DNA of 64,000 nt from UBA7803 sp034522075. Its GTDB lineage: Bacteria; Pseudomonadota; Gammaproteobacteria; Pseudomonadales; Azotimanducaceae. Numbering within the stretch: position 1 is the first letter of the stretch; every line of letters begins with the position of its first letter. Position numbers and translations under genes: made by a program. The DNA is taken from assembly GCA_034522075.1 (NCBI GenBank), contig JAXHLO010000030.1, forward strand, positions 62,001-126,000. Reading direction: 5' to 3'. The notes beneath the pieces were generated by a model, which had not been told where the DNA came from, ran no database searches, and saw nothing but the letters and a program-made list of their open reading frames with translations. Of this stretch, positions 35,521 through 43,285 are shown piece by piece.

Positions 35521-36135
35521 ATGAACAGCGCAGCGCTGCTGGACGTGCAGGATTTCTGCTGCGAACGGGACGGCCGGGTGTTGTTCGACGGCCTTGGGCT
35601 GACGCTCTTAGCCGGGCAATGTCTGGAGCTGCGCGGCCCGAACGGCAGCGGCAAGTCTACCCTGCTGCGCGCCATTGCCGGTCTGTTCCCGGACTACGGC
35701 GGAACCATCGAGGCCCGGGAAAGTCTCTATCTGGGGCATCGCCCGGGCATCAGTGCGCTTTTGACGGCCGAGGAAAATCTGCGTTGGTACCAGACATTAC
35801 GGCCCGGCCGCAGCAGTGTGTCAGCGGCCCTGACCGAGGTCGGCATGGCAGGCTACGAACGGGTTGCCTGCCAGCACATGTCGGCTGGCCAGCAACGGCG
35901 CGTCGGACTGGCGCGGCTGGTGCTCTGCCGGGCGCCGCTGTGGCTGCTCGACGAGCCTCTGACGGCGCTGGACAGCGCCGGGTCCGAGCTGGTCCGGCGG
36001 CTCATCGCCGATCAGCTCGAGCAGGGCGGAGCGGTGCTGTGTGCCACCCACCAGCCCCTGCGGCTGCGGGGCAGCCAGGTTCTGTCACTGGGGGCGGCGG
36101 ATGCTGAATTCGACCGTGAGGAACGCCAGCCGTGA
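35521..36135 (+). CDS. ccmA: Heme exporter ATP-binding protein CcmA
   Basis: The 204-residue ABC ATPase has Walker A RGPNGSGKSTLL, signature MSAGQQRRVGLARL and Walker B PLWLLDEPLTALD. The SAGQ form of the signature is typical of CcmA. With CcmB, CcmC and CcmD it forms the complex that releases holo-CcmE for cytochrome c maturation. It is the first of nine ccm genes, each coupled or nearly coupled to the next. Start ATG at 35521, 7 bases after ppnN. Confidence 0.95.
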   Translation: MNSAALLDVQDFCCERDGRVLFDGLGLTLLAGQCLELRGPNGSGKSTLLRAIAGLFPDYGGTIEARESLYLGHRPGISALLTAEENLRWYQTLRPGRSSVSAALTEVGMAGYERVACQHMSAGQQRRVGLARLVLCRAPLWLLDEPLTALDSAGSELVRRLIADQLEQGGAVLCATHQPLRLRGSQVLSLGAADAEFDREERQP

Positions 36136-36815
36136 GCACGCCGGGGGCGCTTTTTGCCGGCCAGTTCCGCCGCGAGCTGACTGCCGCCCTGCGCAACGTT
36201 CAGGAGGCCCTGAACCCGCTGGTATTCCTCTTTCTGGCCATTACCCTGTTCGCCTTGGGCGTGGGCGCCGAGCCCGCCGCCCTGGAGCGTTTTGCGCCGG
36301 GAATCATCTGGGTGCTGGTGCTGCTGGCAAATCTGCTGGCGCTGGAGGGACTGTTCCGGCGCGATTTCGACGACGGCACCCTGGAACAGATGGTGCTGCT
36401 GGGCCGGCCTCTGTTCGTCCCCGTGCTGGCCAAGACGGCGGCGCAGTGGTGTCTCTCGGGGCTGGCCATGACCCTGCTGGCGCCGCTGGCGGCGCTGCTG
36501 CTGTATCTGCCCATGGAGGTCCTGGGCATAACCGTGCTGAGTCTGCTGGTCGGCAGCCCGGCCCTGACCCTGTTCGGCGCCGTAGGGGCTGCATTGACGG
36601 TGGGCCTGCGCGGCGGCGGTGTGCTGCTGGCGCTGCTGATTCTGCCGCTGTACATACCGATTCTGATCTTCGGGGCGGGCGCCATCAGCCTGGCCATGGC
36701 GGGCGTCGATGTCAGCGCACAGATTTACCTGCTGACAGCGATTAGTATGCTGGCGGTCACGGTGGCGCCGTTTGCCGTGCAGGCGGCGTTGCGCATCAGC
36801 CTGGAGCAGTCGTGA
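36132..36815 (+). CDS. ccmB: Heme exporter permease CcmB
   Basis: The 227-residue protein starts with GTG overlapping ccmA by four bases. It has six hydrophobic helices, beginning with NPLVFLFLAITLFALGVG, and the family motifs LLANLLALEGLFRRDFDDG and LEQMVLLGRPLFVPVLAKT. CcmB is the membrane subunit of the CcmABCD complex in the inner membrane. The length agrees with family members (about 220). Confidence 0.95.
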   Translation: MSTPGALFAGQFRRELTAALRNVQEALNPLVFLFLAITLFALGVGAEPAALERFAPGIIWVLVLLANLLALEGLFRRDFDDGTLEQMVLLGRPLFVPVLAKTAAQWCLSGLAMTLLAPLAALLLYLPMEVLGITVLSLLVGSPALTLFGAVGAALTVGLRGGGVLLALLILPLYIPILIFGAGAISLAMAGVDVSAQIYLLTAISMLAVTVAPFAVQAALRISLEQS

Positions 36816-37576
36816 GATTAAAGGAGCTTTGGCATCGCCTGGGGTCGCCCCGCTGGTTCTTTCAGATCAGCGGGCCGTTGCGCTGGGTGCTGGGCGGTCT
36901 GGCTCTGGTGCTGTTGCTGGTGGGTTCGATCTGGGGCCTGGCCTTTGCGCCTGTGGACTATCAGCAGGGCAACAGTGTGCGCATCATGTACGTGCACGTG
37001 CCGGCAGCCATCGTCGCCCAGTCGGTCTATATGCTCATGGGCGCCGCGGGCCTGGTGCTGCTGGTCTGGCGTATGAAGATGGCGGACATCGTGCTGGCCA
37101 CGGCGGTGCCGTTCGGCCTGACCATGACGGCACTGGCGCTGTTCACCGGGGCAGCCTGGGGCAAGCCCACCTGGGGCGCCTGGTGGGTGTGGGACGCCCG
37201 CACCACCTCGGTCCTGGTCATGCTGTTTCTGTATATCGGCCTGTATGCGCTGCGTCAGGCCATCCCCCGCGCCGAGACGGCCGGACGGGCGTGCGCCGTG
37301 CTGGCCCTGGTAGGCACCATCAACATTCCCATCATCAAATATTCGGTAGACTGGTGGCTCACCCTGCATCAGGGCGCCAGTTTCCGCCTGACCGAAGCAC
37401 CCACCATGCCGCCGGAGATGTGGGCGCCTCTGGCGATCAACGTGCTGGGTGTGTACTGCCTGTTCGGCGCCAACCTGCTTGGCCGCATGCGCGCCGAGAT
37501 CATCGAGCGGGAGCAGGGCACTCAGTGGGTCCGCGAACTCATCGCCGGCCGCCGATCCGCAGGAGAGCCCGGGTGA
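36812..37576 (+). CDS. ccmC: Heme handling protein CcmC
   Basis: The 254-residue protein begins with GTG overlapping ccmB. It has six transmembrane helices and the tryptophan-rich WWD heme-binding signature WGAWWVWDARTTSVLVM. Conserved histidines that axially ligate heme lie in MYVHVPAA and in WLTLHQGASF. CcmC loads heme onto the CcmE chaperone in the inner membrane. Translation is coupled to ccmB and ccmD. Confidence 0.95.
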   Translation: MRLKELWHRLGSPRWFFQISGPLRWVLGGLALVLLLVGSIWGLAFAPVDYQQGNSVRIMYVHVPAAIVAQSVYMLMGAAGLVLLVWRMKMADIVLATAVPFGLTMTALALFTGAAWGKPTWGAWWVWDARTTSVLVMLFLYIGLYALRQAIPRAETAGRACAVLALVGTINIPIIKYSVDWWLTLHQGASFRLTEAPTMPPEMWAPLAINVLGVYCLFGANLLGRMRAEIIEREQGTQWVRELIAGRRSAGEPG

Positions 37577-37779
37577 ACTTCTCGAGCCTGGAAGAATTCA
37601 TCGCCATGGGCGGTCACGGTCTTTACGTATGGCTCAGTTACGGTGCAGGCTTGATCATCGTCGTCTATAACGTGGTCGCCGCACGTATGAAGTTCAAGCG
37701 GGCATTACAGGCGGTTCGCGACCGGGAACGACGCCGGGCCGCATCCAGTACAACAGACGCATCGAGCAGAGAAGAGTAG
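37573..37779 (+). CDS. ccmD: Heme exporter small subunit CcmD
   Basis: The 68-residue protein starts with GTG overlapping the ccmC stop codon (GTGA). It has one helix, GLYVWLSYGAGLIIVVYNVV, followed by the basic stretch RMKFKRALQAVRDRERRR, exactly the CcmD pattern (MGGHGxYVWxSY). CcmD stabilises the CcmABC complex and promotes release of holo-CcmE. It sits 8 bases before ccmE. Confidence 0.92.
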   Translation: MNFSSLEEFIAMGGHGLYVWLSYGAGLIIVVYNVVAARMKFKRALQAVRDRERRRAASSTTDASSREE

Positions 37780-37787
37780 TAGCAGTC

Positions 37788-38255
37788 ATGAATCCGAAAC
37801 GCCGTAATCGGTTGGTCATCGTTGTGTTCCTGCTCTCGGGCGCCGCGGTCACCGTGGGTCTGACCCTGGCCGCGTTGAACGAGAACCTGAATCTCTTCTA
37901 TCCGCCGGATCAGATCGTTGCCGGGCAGGCTCCCGTGGACGCCCGCATTCGCGCCGGCGGCATGGTCATGGACGGCTCCGTGCAACGCCAGGCCAACGGT
38001 CTCGATGTGCACTTCGTGCTCACCAATTACGAAGGCGCGGACTTCGAGGTGCGCTACAGCGGCATCCTTCCCGACCTGTTCCGCGAGGGCCAGGGCGTGC
38101 TCGTGCAGGGCATGCTGGGCGCCGACGGCATCTTCCGTGCCGATCAGGTGCTGGCCAAGCACGACGAGAACTACATGCCGCCGGAACTTGCCGGCATGCA
38201 CAGCCGAGCGGCCAGGCCGGCAGAAGCCGGCGGCAACGCGGGTGATGATTCATGA
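37788..38255 (+). CDS. ccmE: Cytochrome c maturation heme chaperone CcmE
   Basis: The 155-residue membrane-anchored periplasmic protein has an N-terminal helix (LVIVVFLLSGAAVTVGLTLA), an OB-fold domain and the heme-binding motif VLAKHDENYMPPE, whose histidine covalently binds heme. MVMDGSVQRQANGLDVHFVL and the FREGQGVLVQGML strand are also typical. It carries heme from CcmABCD to CcmF/H. The start is ATG, and its stop overlaps the ccmF start by four bases. Confidence 0.95.
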   Translation: MNPKRRNRLVIVVFLLSGAAVTVGLTLAALNENLNLFYPPDQIVAGQAPVDARIRAGGMVMDGSVQRQANGLDVHFVLTNYEGADFEVRYSGILPDLFREGQGVLVQGMLGADGIFRADQVLAKHDENYMPPELAGMHSRAARPAEAGGNAGDDS

Positions 38256-40237
38256 TTCCGGAGCTGGGCCAGGTCGCCCTGGCGCTGTCCATCTGCCTGG
38301 CCGGGGCCATCGTCTGGTTCGGTCTGGCCGGCGCGGCGTGGGGCCGTACGGACTGGGTGGGGGCGCTCGGCTCCATGGTCACCGGTCAGTTCGTGTTCGT
38401 GGGGCTGGCCTTTGCCGCGCTGACCTATGCCTTTCTCACCGACGATTTCACCGTCGCCTATGTGGCCAACAACAGCAACAGCCTGCTGCCCTGGTACTAC
38501 AAATTCAGTGCGGTGTGGGGCGCCCACGAAGGCTCGTTCCTGCTGTGGATTCTCATCATGGCCGGCTGGACCCTGGCTGTGGCGCTGCGTGGCGGGCACC
38601 TGCCGGCCGACTTCCTCGGCCGCGTGCTCGGCATCATGGGGCTGCTCAACGTGGGTTTTCTGGCCTTCCTGATCTGGACCAGCAATCCCTTTGAGCGGCT
38701 CCTGCCCATGGGCCCGGCGGACGGCTCCGACCTGAATCCGCTGCTGCAGGACTTCGGCCTCATCGTGCACCCGCCCATGCTCTACATGGGCTATGTCGGC
38801 TTTTCGGTGGCCTTCGCCTTTGCCGTGGCGGCCCTGTTGTCCGGCCGCCTGGATGCCGCCTGGGCGCGCTGGTCGCGGCCCTGGAGCAACATGGCCTGGA
38901 GTTTCCTCACCCTGGGCATCGTCCTGGGGAGCTGGTGGGCCTATTACGAACTCGGCTGGGGCGGCTGGTGGTTCTGGGACCCGGTGGAGAACGCCTCTTT
39001 CATGCCCTGGCTGGTGGGAACGGCGCTGGTGCATTCGCTGGCGGTGACGGACAAACGGGGCACGTTCAAGAGCTGGACCCTGCTGCTGGCCATCACCACG
39101 TTCTCGCTGTCGCTGCTGGGCGCGTTCATCGTCCGCTCCGGGGTACTCACCTCGGTGCATTCGTTCGCCGTAGACCCGACCCGGGGCCTGTTCATCCTGA
39201 TGTTCCTGGTGCTGGTGGTGGGCGGCTCGTTGACCCTGTACGGTCTGCGCGCCTCGGTGATCCGCTCCCGGGCCCAGTACAGCCTGTTGAGCCGCGAGGC
39301 GTTTCTGCTGCTCAACAATATCCTGCTGGTCATCGCTATGGCCGTGGTGCTGCTCGGTACGCTGTATCCCCTGGCCTACGAAGCCGTCACCGGCGGCGAC
39401 AAGGTCTCCGTGGGGCCGCCATACTTCAACTTCGTGTTCGTGCCGCTGATGCTGGCGCTGGCATTGGCCCTGGGTCTGGCACCCATGCTGCAGTGGAAGC
39501 GTACCAGTCGGGAGCGGCTGTTGCGCCAGGTGCGCTGGGTGGCCGTGGCCAGTGTGCTGCTGGGGCTGGCAGTGCCCCTGGTGCTGTCCGGTGCCGTGGC
39601 ATGGCAGGCCATGGCGGCGGTGGCTCTGGCCATGTGGGTGATCATTTCTCAGCTCACCGATCTGGGCAAGCGCCTGCGCCTGGGCTGGCGGCGCATTCCA
39701 TTGGCCTACTGGGGCATGTCCGCGGCTCACGTGGGGTTTGCCGTGGCGCTCGCCGGCGTCGCCGTGACCAGCGTGTCGTCGGTGGAACTCGACGTGCGTA
39801 TGTCGCCGGGGCAGACCACGGATCTCGGTCCTGTGCAGGTGCGCTTCGAGGGGGTGAACCCGCGCCAGGGCGCCAATTTCGTTGCCGACCGGGGTGAGTT
39901 CCTGATTACCGAAGGCGGGCGGGAATACTGGCTGTATCCGGAAAAACGCCGCTACCTGGCAGGCGACAACGTGATGACCGAGGCCGCCATCAGTCCGGGC
40001 ATCAGCCGCGATATCTACATCTCTCTGGGCGAGCCGCTGGATGGCGGTGACTGGGCGGTGCGCCTGCAGCACAAACCGCTGGTGCGCTGGATCTGGCTGG
40101 GCGGCCTGCTGGCGACCCTGGGCGGCGCCCTGGCGGTGCTGGATGCCCGTTACCGGCGCCTGCGCCGCCGCGCCACTGCGTCGGATACGCCCGGGCCGGC
40201 GTTGCCGGGCGTGCCCGCCGGCGAGGGGATAGCGTGA
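38252..40237 (+). CDS. ccmF: Heme lyase subunit CcmF
   Basis: The 661-residue polytopic protein has the WWD domain GWGGWWFWDPVENASFMPWL and KFSAVWGAHEGSFLLWI. The conserved heme-ligating histidine region (LIVHPPMLYMGYVG) and a second histidine (ALVHSLAVTDKRGTFKSW) are present. CcmF with CcmH and CcmI attaches heme to CXXCH apocytochromes at the periplasmic face. It is full length (family about 650). It starts as ATGA over the ccmE stop and overlaps ccmG by four bases. Confidence 0.95.
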   Translation: MIPELGQVALALSICLAGAIVWFGLAGAAWGRTDWVGALGSMVTGQFVFVGLAFAALTYAFLTDDFTVAYVANNSNSLLPWYYKFSAVWGAHEGSFLLWILIMAGWTLAVALRGGHLPADFLGRVLGIMGLLNVGFLAFLIWTSNPFERLLPMGPADGSDLNPLLQDFGLIVHPPMLYMGYVGFSVAFAFAVAALLSGRLDAAWARWSRPWSNMAWSFLTLGIVLGSWWAYYELGWGGWWFWDPVENASFMPWLVGTALVHSLAVTDKRGTFKSWTLLLAITTFSLSLLGAFIVRSGVLTSVHSFAVDPTRGLFILMFLVLVVGGSLTLYGLRASVIRSRAQYSLLSREAFLLLNNILLVIAMAVVLLGTLYPLAYEAVTGGDKVSVGPPYFNFVFVPLMLALALALGLAPMLQWKRTSRERLLRQVRWVAVASVLLGLAVPLVLSGAVAWQAMAAVALAMWVIISQLTDLGKRLRLGWRRIPLAYWGMSAAHVGFAVALAGVAVTSVSSVELDVRMSPGQTTDLGPVQVRFEGVNPRQGANFVADRGEFLITEGGREYWLYPEKRRYLAGDNVMTEAAISPGISRDIYISLGEPLDGGDWAVRLQHKPLVRWIWLGGLLATLGGALAVLDARYRRLRRRATASDTPGPALPGVPAGEGIA

Positions 40238-40770
40238 GCCGGGCCAGCCTGTTCGTTCCCGTGGGCGTGTTTCTGGTGATCATCGGCTTTGGCTACGTCG
40301 GCTTCAGTCTCAACGACCCCCACGAACTGCCCAGCGCTCTGCTGGGCAAACCGTTCCCGGAATTTCAGGCACCGCTGCTGGCCGAGCCGGACCGCACCGT
40401 GGCACGCGAGGATCTGCTGGGGCAGCCGGTGCTGGTGAACGTCTGGGCCACCTGGTGCCCCACGTGCAAAGCGGAGCACGATGAGCTGCTGCGCATCCGG
40501 CGCAATACGGGCCTGCGCATCGTCGGCGTGAATTACAAGGATGACGCAGCTGAAGCGCGGCGCTGGCTGCAAGCCTACGGCAATCCCTACGACATGGTCA
40601 TTCAGGACCCGGACGGCTCGCTGGGTGTCGAGCTGGGCGTCTACGGGGCGCCGGAGAGTTTCCTGCTGAACGCCGACGGGGTGATCCTCTATAAACGGGT
40701 GGGTGACATCAATCCGCGCATCTGGCGCGATGAGCTGGGGCCGCTGGTAGCGCAGGTGCAGGATGGCTGA
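40234..40770 (+). CDS. ccmG: Thiol:disulfide interchange protein CcmG/DsbE
   Basis: The 178-residue membrane-tethered thioredoxin has an N-terminal helix (LFVPVGVFLVIIGFGYVGFS), then LLGKPFPEFQAPLL and the active site VNVWATWCPTCKAEH. YGAPESFLLNADGVILYK contains the cis-proline region. It reduces apocytochrome c or CcmH cysteines before heme attachment, using electrons from DsbD/CcdA. The start is GTG, overlapping ccmF, and its end overlaps ccmH by 8 bases. Confidence 0.95.
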   Translation: MSRASLFVPVGVFLVIIGFGYVGFSLNDPHELPSALLGKPFPEFQAPLLAEPDRTVAREDLLGQPVLVNVWATWCPTCKAEHDELLRIRRNTGLRIVGVNYKDDAAEARRWLQAYGNPYDMVIQDPDGSLGVELGVYGAPESFLLNADGVILYKRVGDINPRIWRDELGPLVAQVQDG

Positions 40771-41233
40771 ACGATCTGTGTCCTGGCTGCGGATCGTGCT
40801 GTCCGGACTGCTGCTCATGGCGGCCGGGTCGACCCTGGCGGCCAGCCAGGTGGACCTGCACGAGTTCGACACTGCCGAACAGCGTGAGCGATACAAATCG
40901 CTCATCGCCGAATTGCGCTGCCCCAAATGCCTGAACACCAACCTGGCCGGGTCCGATGCGCCCATCGCCGAGGATCTGCGCCGCGCCGTGCACCGGCTCA
41001 TTACCGAAGAGAATATGACCGACGACGAGATCCGTGATTTTCTGCAGGCCCGTTACGGCGACTTCGTGCTCTACGACCCGCCGTTCCGCCCCGATACCTG
41101 GGTGTTGTGGCTGGCACCAGCGCTGTTCCTGGCGATCGGCGCCGTGGTGCTGTGGCGCATGCTGCGGCAACCGGAGCAACCCCTGTCCGCCGACGAGGCG
41201 GCCCGACTGCGCACGATTCTGGACCAGGATTGA
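40763..41233 (+). CDS. ccmH: Cytochrome c-type biogenesis protein CcmH
   Basis: The 156-residue protein has a signal peptide (VLSGLLLMAAGSTLAAS), the redox motif LRCPKCLNTNLAGSDAPIAE, DDEIRDFLQARYGDFVLYDP and one C-terminal membrane helix (WVLWLAPALFLAIGAVVLW). The CPKC pair receives apocytochrome disulfides during heme ligation. This is the short CcmH form, with CcmI encoded separately. The stop codon shares its last base with the ccmI start. Confidence 0.94.
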   Translation: MAERSVSWLRIVLSGLLLMAAGSTLAASQVDLHEFDTAEQRERYKSLIAELRCPKCLNTNLAGSDAPIAEDLRRAVHRLITEENMTDDEIRDFLQARYGDFVLYDPPFRPDTWVLWLAPALFLAIGAVVLWRMLRQPEQPLSADEAARLRTILDQD

Positions 41234-42438
41234 TGTTCTGGCTGGCAACCGGGGTGCTGGCGCTGCTGGCAGTGGGGTTTACGGCCTGGCCGTTCCTGCG
41301 CGGCGCCCGCGCCGAGGCGGATGCTTCGAGCCGCGGCGAGGTGATCCGTGCACTGTACAAAGACCGTCTGGCGGAACTGGAAGCCGAGACCCACGCCGGT
41401 CAACTCGACAGCGAGACCCGCGCCCAGGTGGCCGAAGAGCTGGGCGCCAACCTGCTGGCCGAATATCGGGAGCCGGGCCCGGCCGCGGCGCGGCCGGCCC
41501 AGGGACCGCGCGGGCGGCCCTCCATGGCCGTCTGGCTGGCGGCCGTGCTGGTGCCGGGGCTGGCTGTAGCCGTCTATTTCAGCGCCGGTGAACCGGGTGC
41601 GGGCGACATCGCCGGCGCCAATGCGGTGCTGGAGCTCGATGCACAAACCCAGCGCCCGGAGATCCGCGCCTGGGCGGAGCGCCTCGACCGGCGGGTGGCC
41701 GGCCGCCCCGAGGATGCCCAGAGCTGGTACCTGCTCGGGGTCAGCCGGCTGCAGCTCGGTGAATTCAGCGCGGCGGCCGAGGCCTTCGCCAGGGCGAGCG
41801 AACTGGTGGCCAACGACCCCAACATCGACCTCTACTGGCTGCAGTCCCGCTACCTGGCGGCCGGCGGCGAGCTGGACGAGCAATCCCGCGGCATCGCCGA
41901 GCGCATCCTGGCGTCCCGGCCCAATCATCCCCTGGTCCTGGAAATGTTCGCCATCGAAGCGTATCGCCAGGGGCGCTTCCGCCAGGCGGTGGAGTTCCTG
42001 AACCGGGCGTTGAACAACCCGCTGCCGCGTTCGCAGATGAATACCCTGCTCGGCGGTCTGCGCGAGGCGCGCAGCCGCATGGGAGACCTTTCCCCCAGTG
42101 TCGACGTGGACGTCAGCGCGCCGCCGGATGCCCCCCGCGATGCCACCCTGTTCGTCATCGCGCGGCCGCCGGCAGGCGGCATGCCGTACGCCGTGGTGCG
42201 GCGGCCGGCGGCCATGCTGCCGCTGTCGGTGCGTCTGGACGACACCACCACCATGGGTCCGGCAGTCAGCCTGTCCGATGCCGAGGAGGTGCAGATCGTG
42301 GTGCGCCTGAGCCGCAGCGGCAACCCCACGGCCGCACCCGGTGACTGGGAATGGCAGTCTCCGGTGCTGCGGCTGGCGGAACAGTCCGCGCCGGTGGAGC
42401 TCGACGCGACCCTGGCACCGCGTGCTGCCGAAGGCTGA
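41233..42438 (+). CDS. ccmI: Apocytochrome c chaperone CcmI
   Basis: From the ATG at 41233 the protein has 401 residues. It starts with a membrane helix (FWLATGVLALLAVGFTAWPF), a coiled-coil linker (VIRALYKDRLAELEAETHAGQ), a second helix (MAVWLAAVLVPGLAVAVYF) and TPR repeats (about 150-280; SWYLLGVSRLQLGEFSAAAE). A beta-rich C-terminal domain follows. CcmI holds the C-terminal end of apocytochromes for CcmFH. It is the last gene of the ccm run. Confidence 0.92.
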   Translation: MFWLATGVLALLAVGFTAWPFLRGARAEADASSRGEVIRALYKDRLAELEAETHAGQLDSETRAQVAEELGANLLAEYREPGPAAARPAQGPRGRPSMAVWLAAVLVPGLAVAVYFSAGEPGAGDIAGANAVLELDAQTQRPEIRAWAERLDRRVAGRPEDAQSWYLLGVSRLQLGEFSAAAEAFARASELVANDPNIDLYWLQSRYLAAGGELDEQSRGIAERILASRPNHPLVLEMFAIEAYRQGRFRQAVEFLNRALNNPLPRSQMNTLLGGLREARSRMGDLSPSVDVDVSAPPDAPRDATLFVIARPPAGGMPYAVVRRPAAMLPLSVRLDDTTTMGPAVSLSDAEEVQIVVRLSRSGNPTAAPGDWEWQSPVLRLAEQSAPVELDATLAPRAAEG

Positions 42439-42527
42439 GGCGCGTTCCAGCGCCTTTGCGCCCAACCCGGGAACTGCCGGCAGGCCCGCCGGTCGAAGTT
42501 CCGGATAGCCTGGGCTGAGAGACCACC

Positions 42528-43190
42528 ATGGAATTCGAACCGGCCGCCAGTCTGACGGAAAAGATCGCAGATCAACTGGGCAGCGAGATCATTGCCGGCC
42601 GGCTGCAGCCGCGGTCGCGCATTCAGGAGCTCAAGGTGGCGGCGGAGCTCGGCGTGTCGCGCGGCTCGGTGCGCGAGGCGCTGCTGATTCTGGAACGGCG
42701 CTATCTGGTAGAGATTCTGCCGCGGCGGGGGGCGGTGGTCAGCGCCCTGGAGACGGAGGAACTGGCCAACTGCTCAGAACTCGTCACCGAGCTGCAGGCG
42801 TCGTTCTACAGCAAATTGGCCCGGCGCCGCGGTCTGCGCCTGGAGCCGTTCGAGGGCTGCATCAGCCATATGGCGCGCGCCGTGCAGGACGGCGATCTCG
42901 ATGGTGCACTGGACGCCCGGCGGGCCTTCGCCGCAGCGGGTTTTGCGCAACTGCAGAACTTCTATCTGGTCTCGGTGCTCAAAGGGCTGATTCCCGCAGG
43001 GCTGCGGCTCACCTATCTGGCCGCTGCCCACCCCGACTACGATCTGCGCGACAATGTGCGCTTCCATCAGTCGCTGCTCAAGACCCTGGGCGAGGGCAAC
43101 GCAGAGCAGGCAGCGCACCTGGTGCACGCCTTCAACGGCCGCGAGCGCAAACTGGCGCTGTGTTCTCTGGAAGAAAGGCTGACGGCCTGA
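42528..43190 (+). CDS. GntR-family transcriptional regulator with FCD domain
   Basis: The 220-residue protein has an N-terminal winged helix (about residues 8-75; EIIAGRLQPRSRIQELKVAA, ELGVSRGSVREALLILERR) and an all-helical FCD effector domain to the C-terminus. This is the FadR subfamily, which senses small organic acids or acyl-CoA and usually represses nearby catabolic genes. Here it stands between ccmI and smc with no obvious target. A GGAACT/AGTTCC inverted repeat at 42470-42502, 26 bases before the start codon, could be an autoregulatory site. The ligand is unknown. Confidence 0.88.
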   Translation: MEFEPAASLTEKIADQLGSEIIAGRLQPRSRIQELKVAAELGVSRGSVREALLILERRYLVEILPRRGAVVSALETEELANCSELVTELQASFYSKLARRRGLRLEPFEGCISHMARAVQDGDLDGALDARRAFAAAGFAQLQNFYLVSVLKGLIPAGLRLTYLAAAHPDYDLRDNVRFHQSLLKTLGEGNAEQAAHLVHAFNGRERKLALCSLEERLTA

Positions 43191-43285
43191 GACGGTTGCT
43201 GTCGCGGCCCGATAAATACGGGACATCGGCCGCTTATTTGCTTTAGACTTGCGGCTTTGCGTACCCAGGGTGCTCGTCCGGTCGA

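Noticed and set aside
38171..40072. Very long open frames antisense to known genes (also 20221-22749, 17679-19229, 10091-11746 and others)
   Set aside because: They mirror well-recognised genes on the opposite strand, have no family resemblance, and are expected in high-GC DNA.
40910..40940. CPKC instead of CPVC in the CcmH redox motif
   Set aside because: CPKC is normal in CcmH of several gammaproteobacteria; both cysteines are present.
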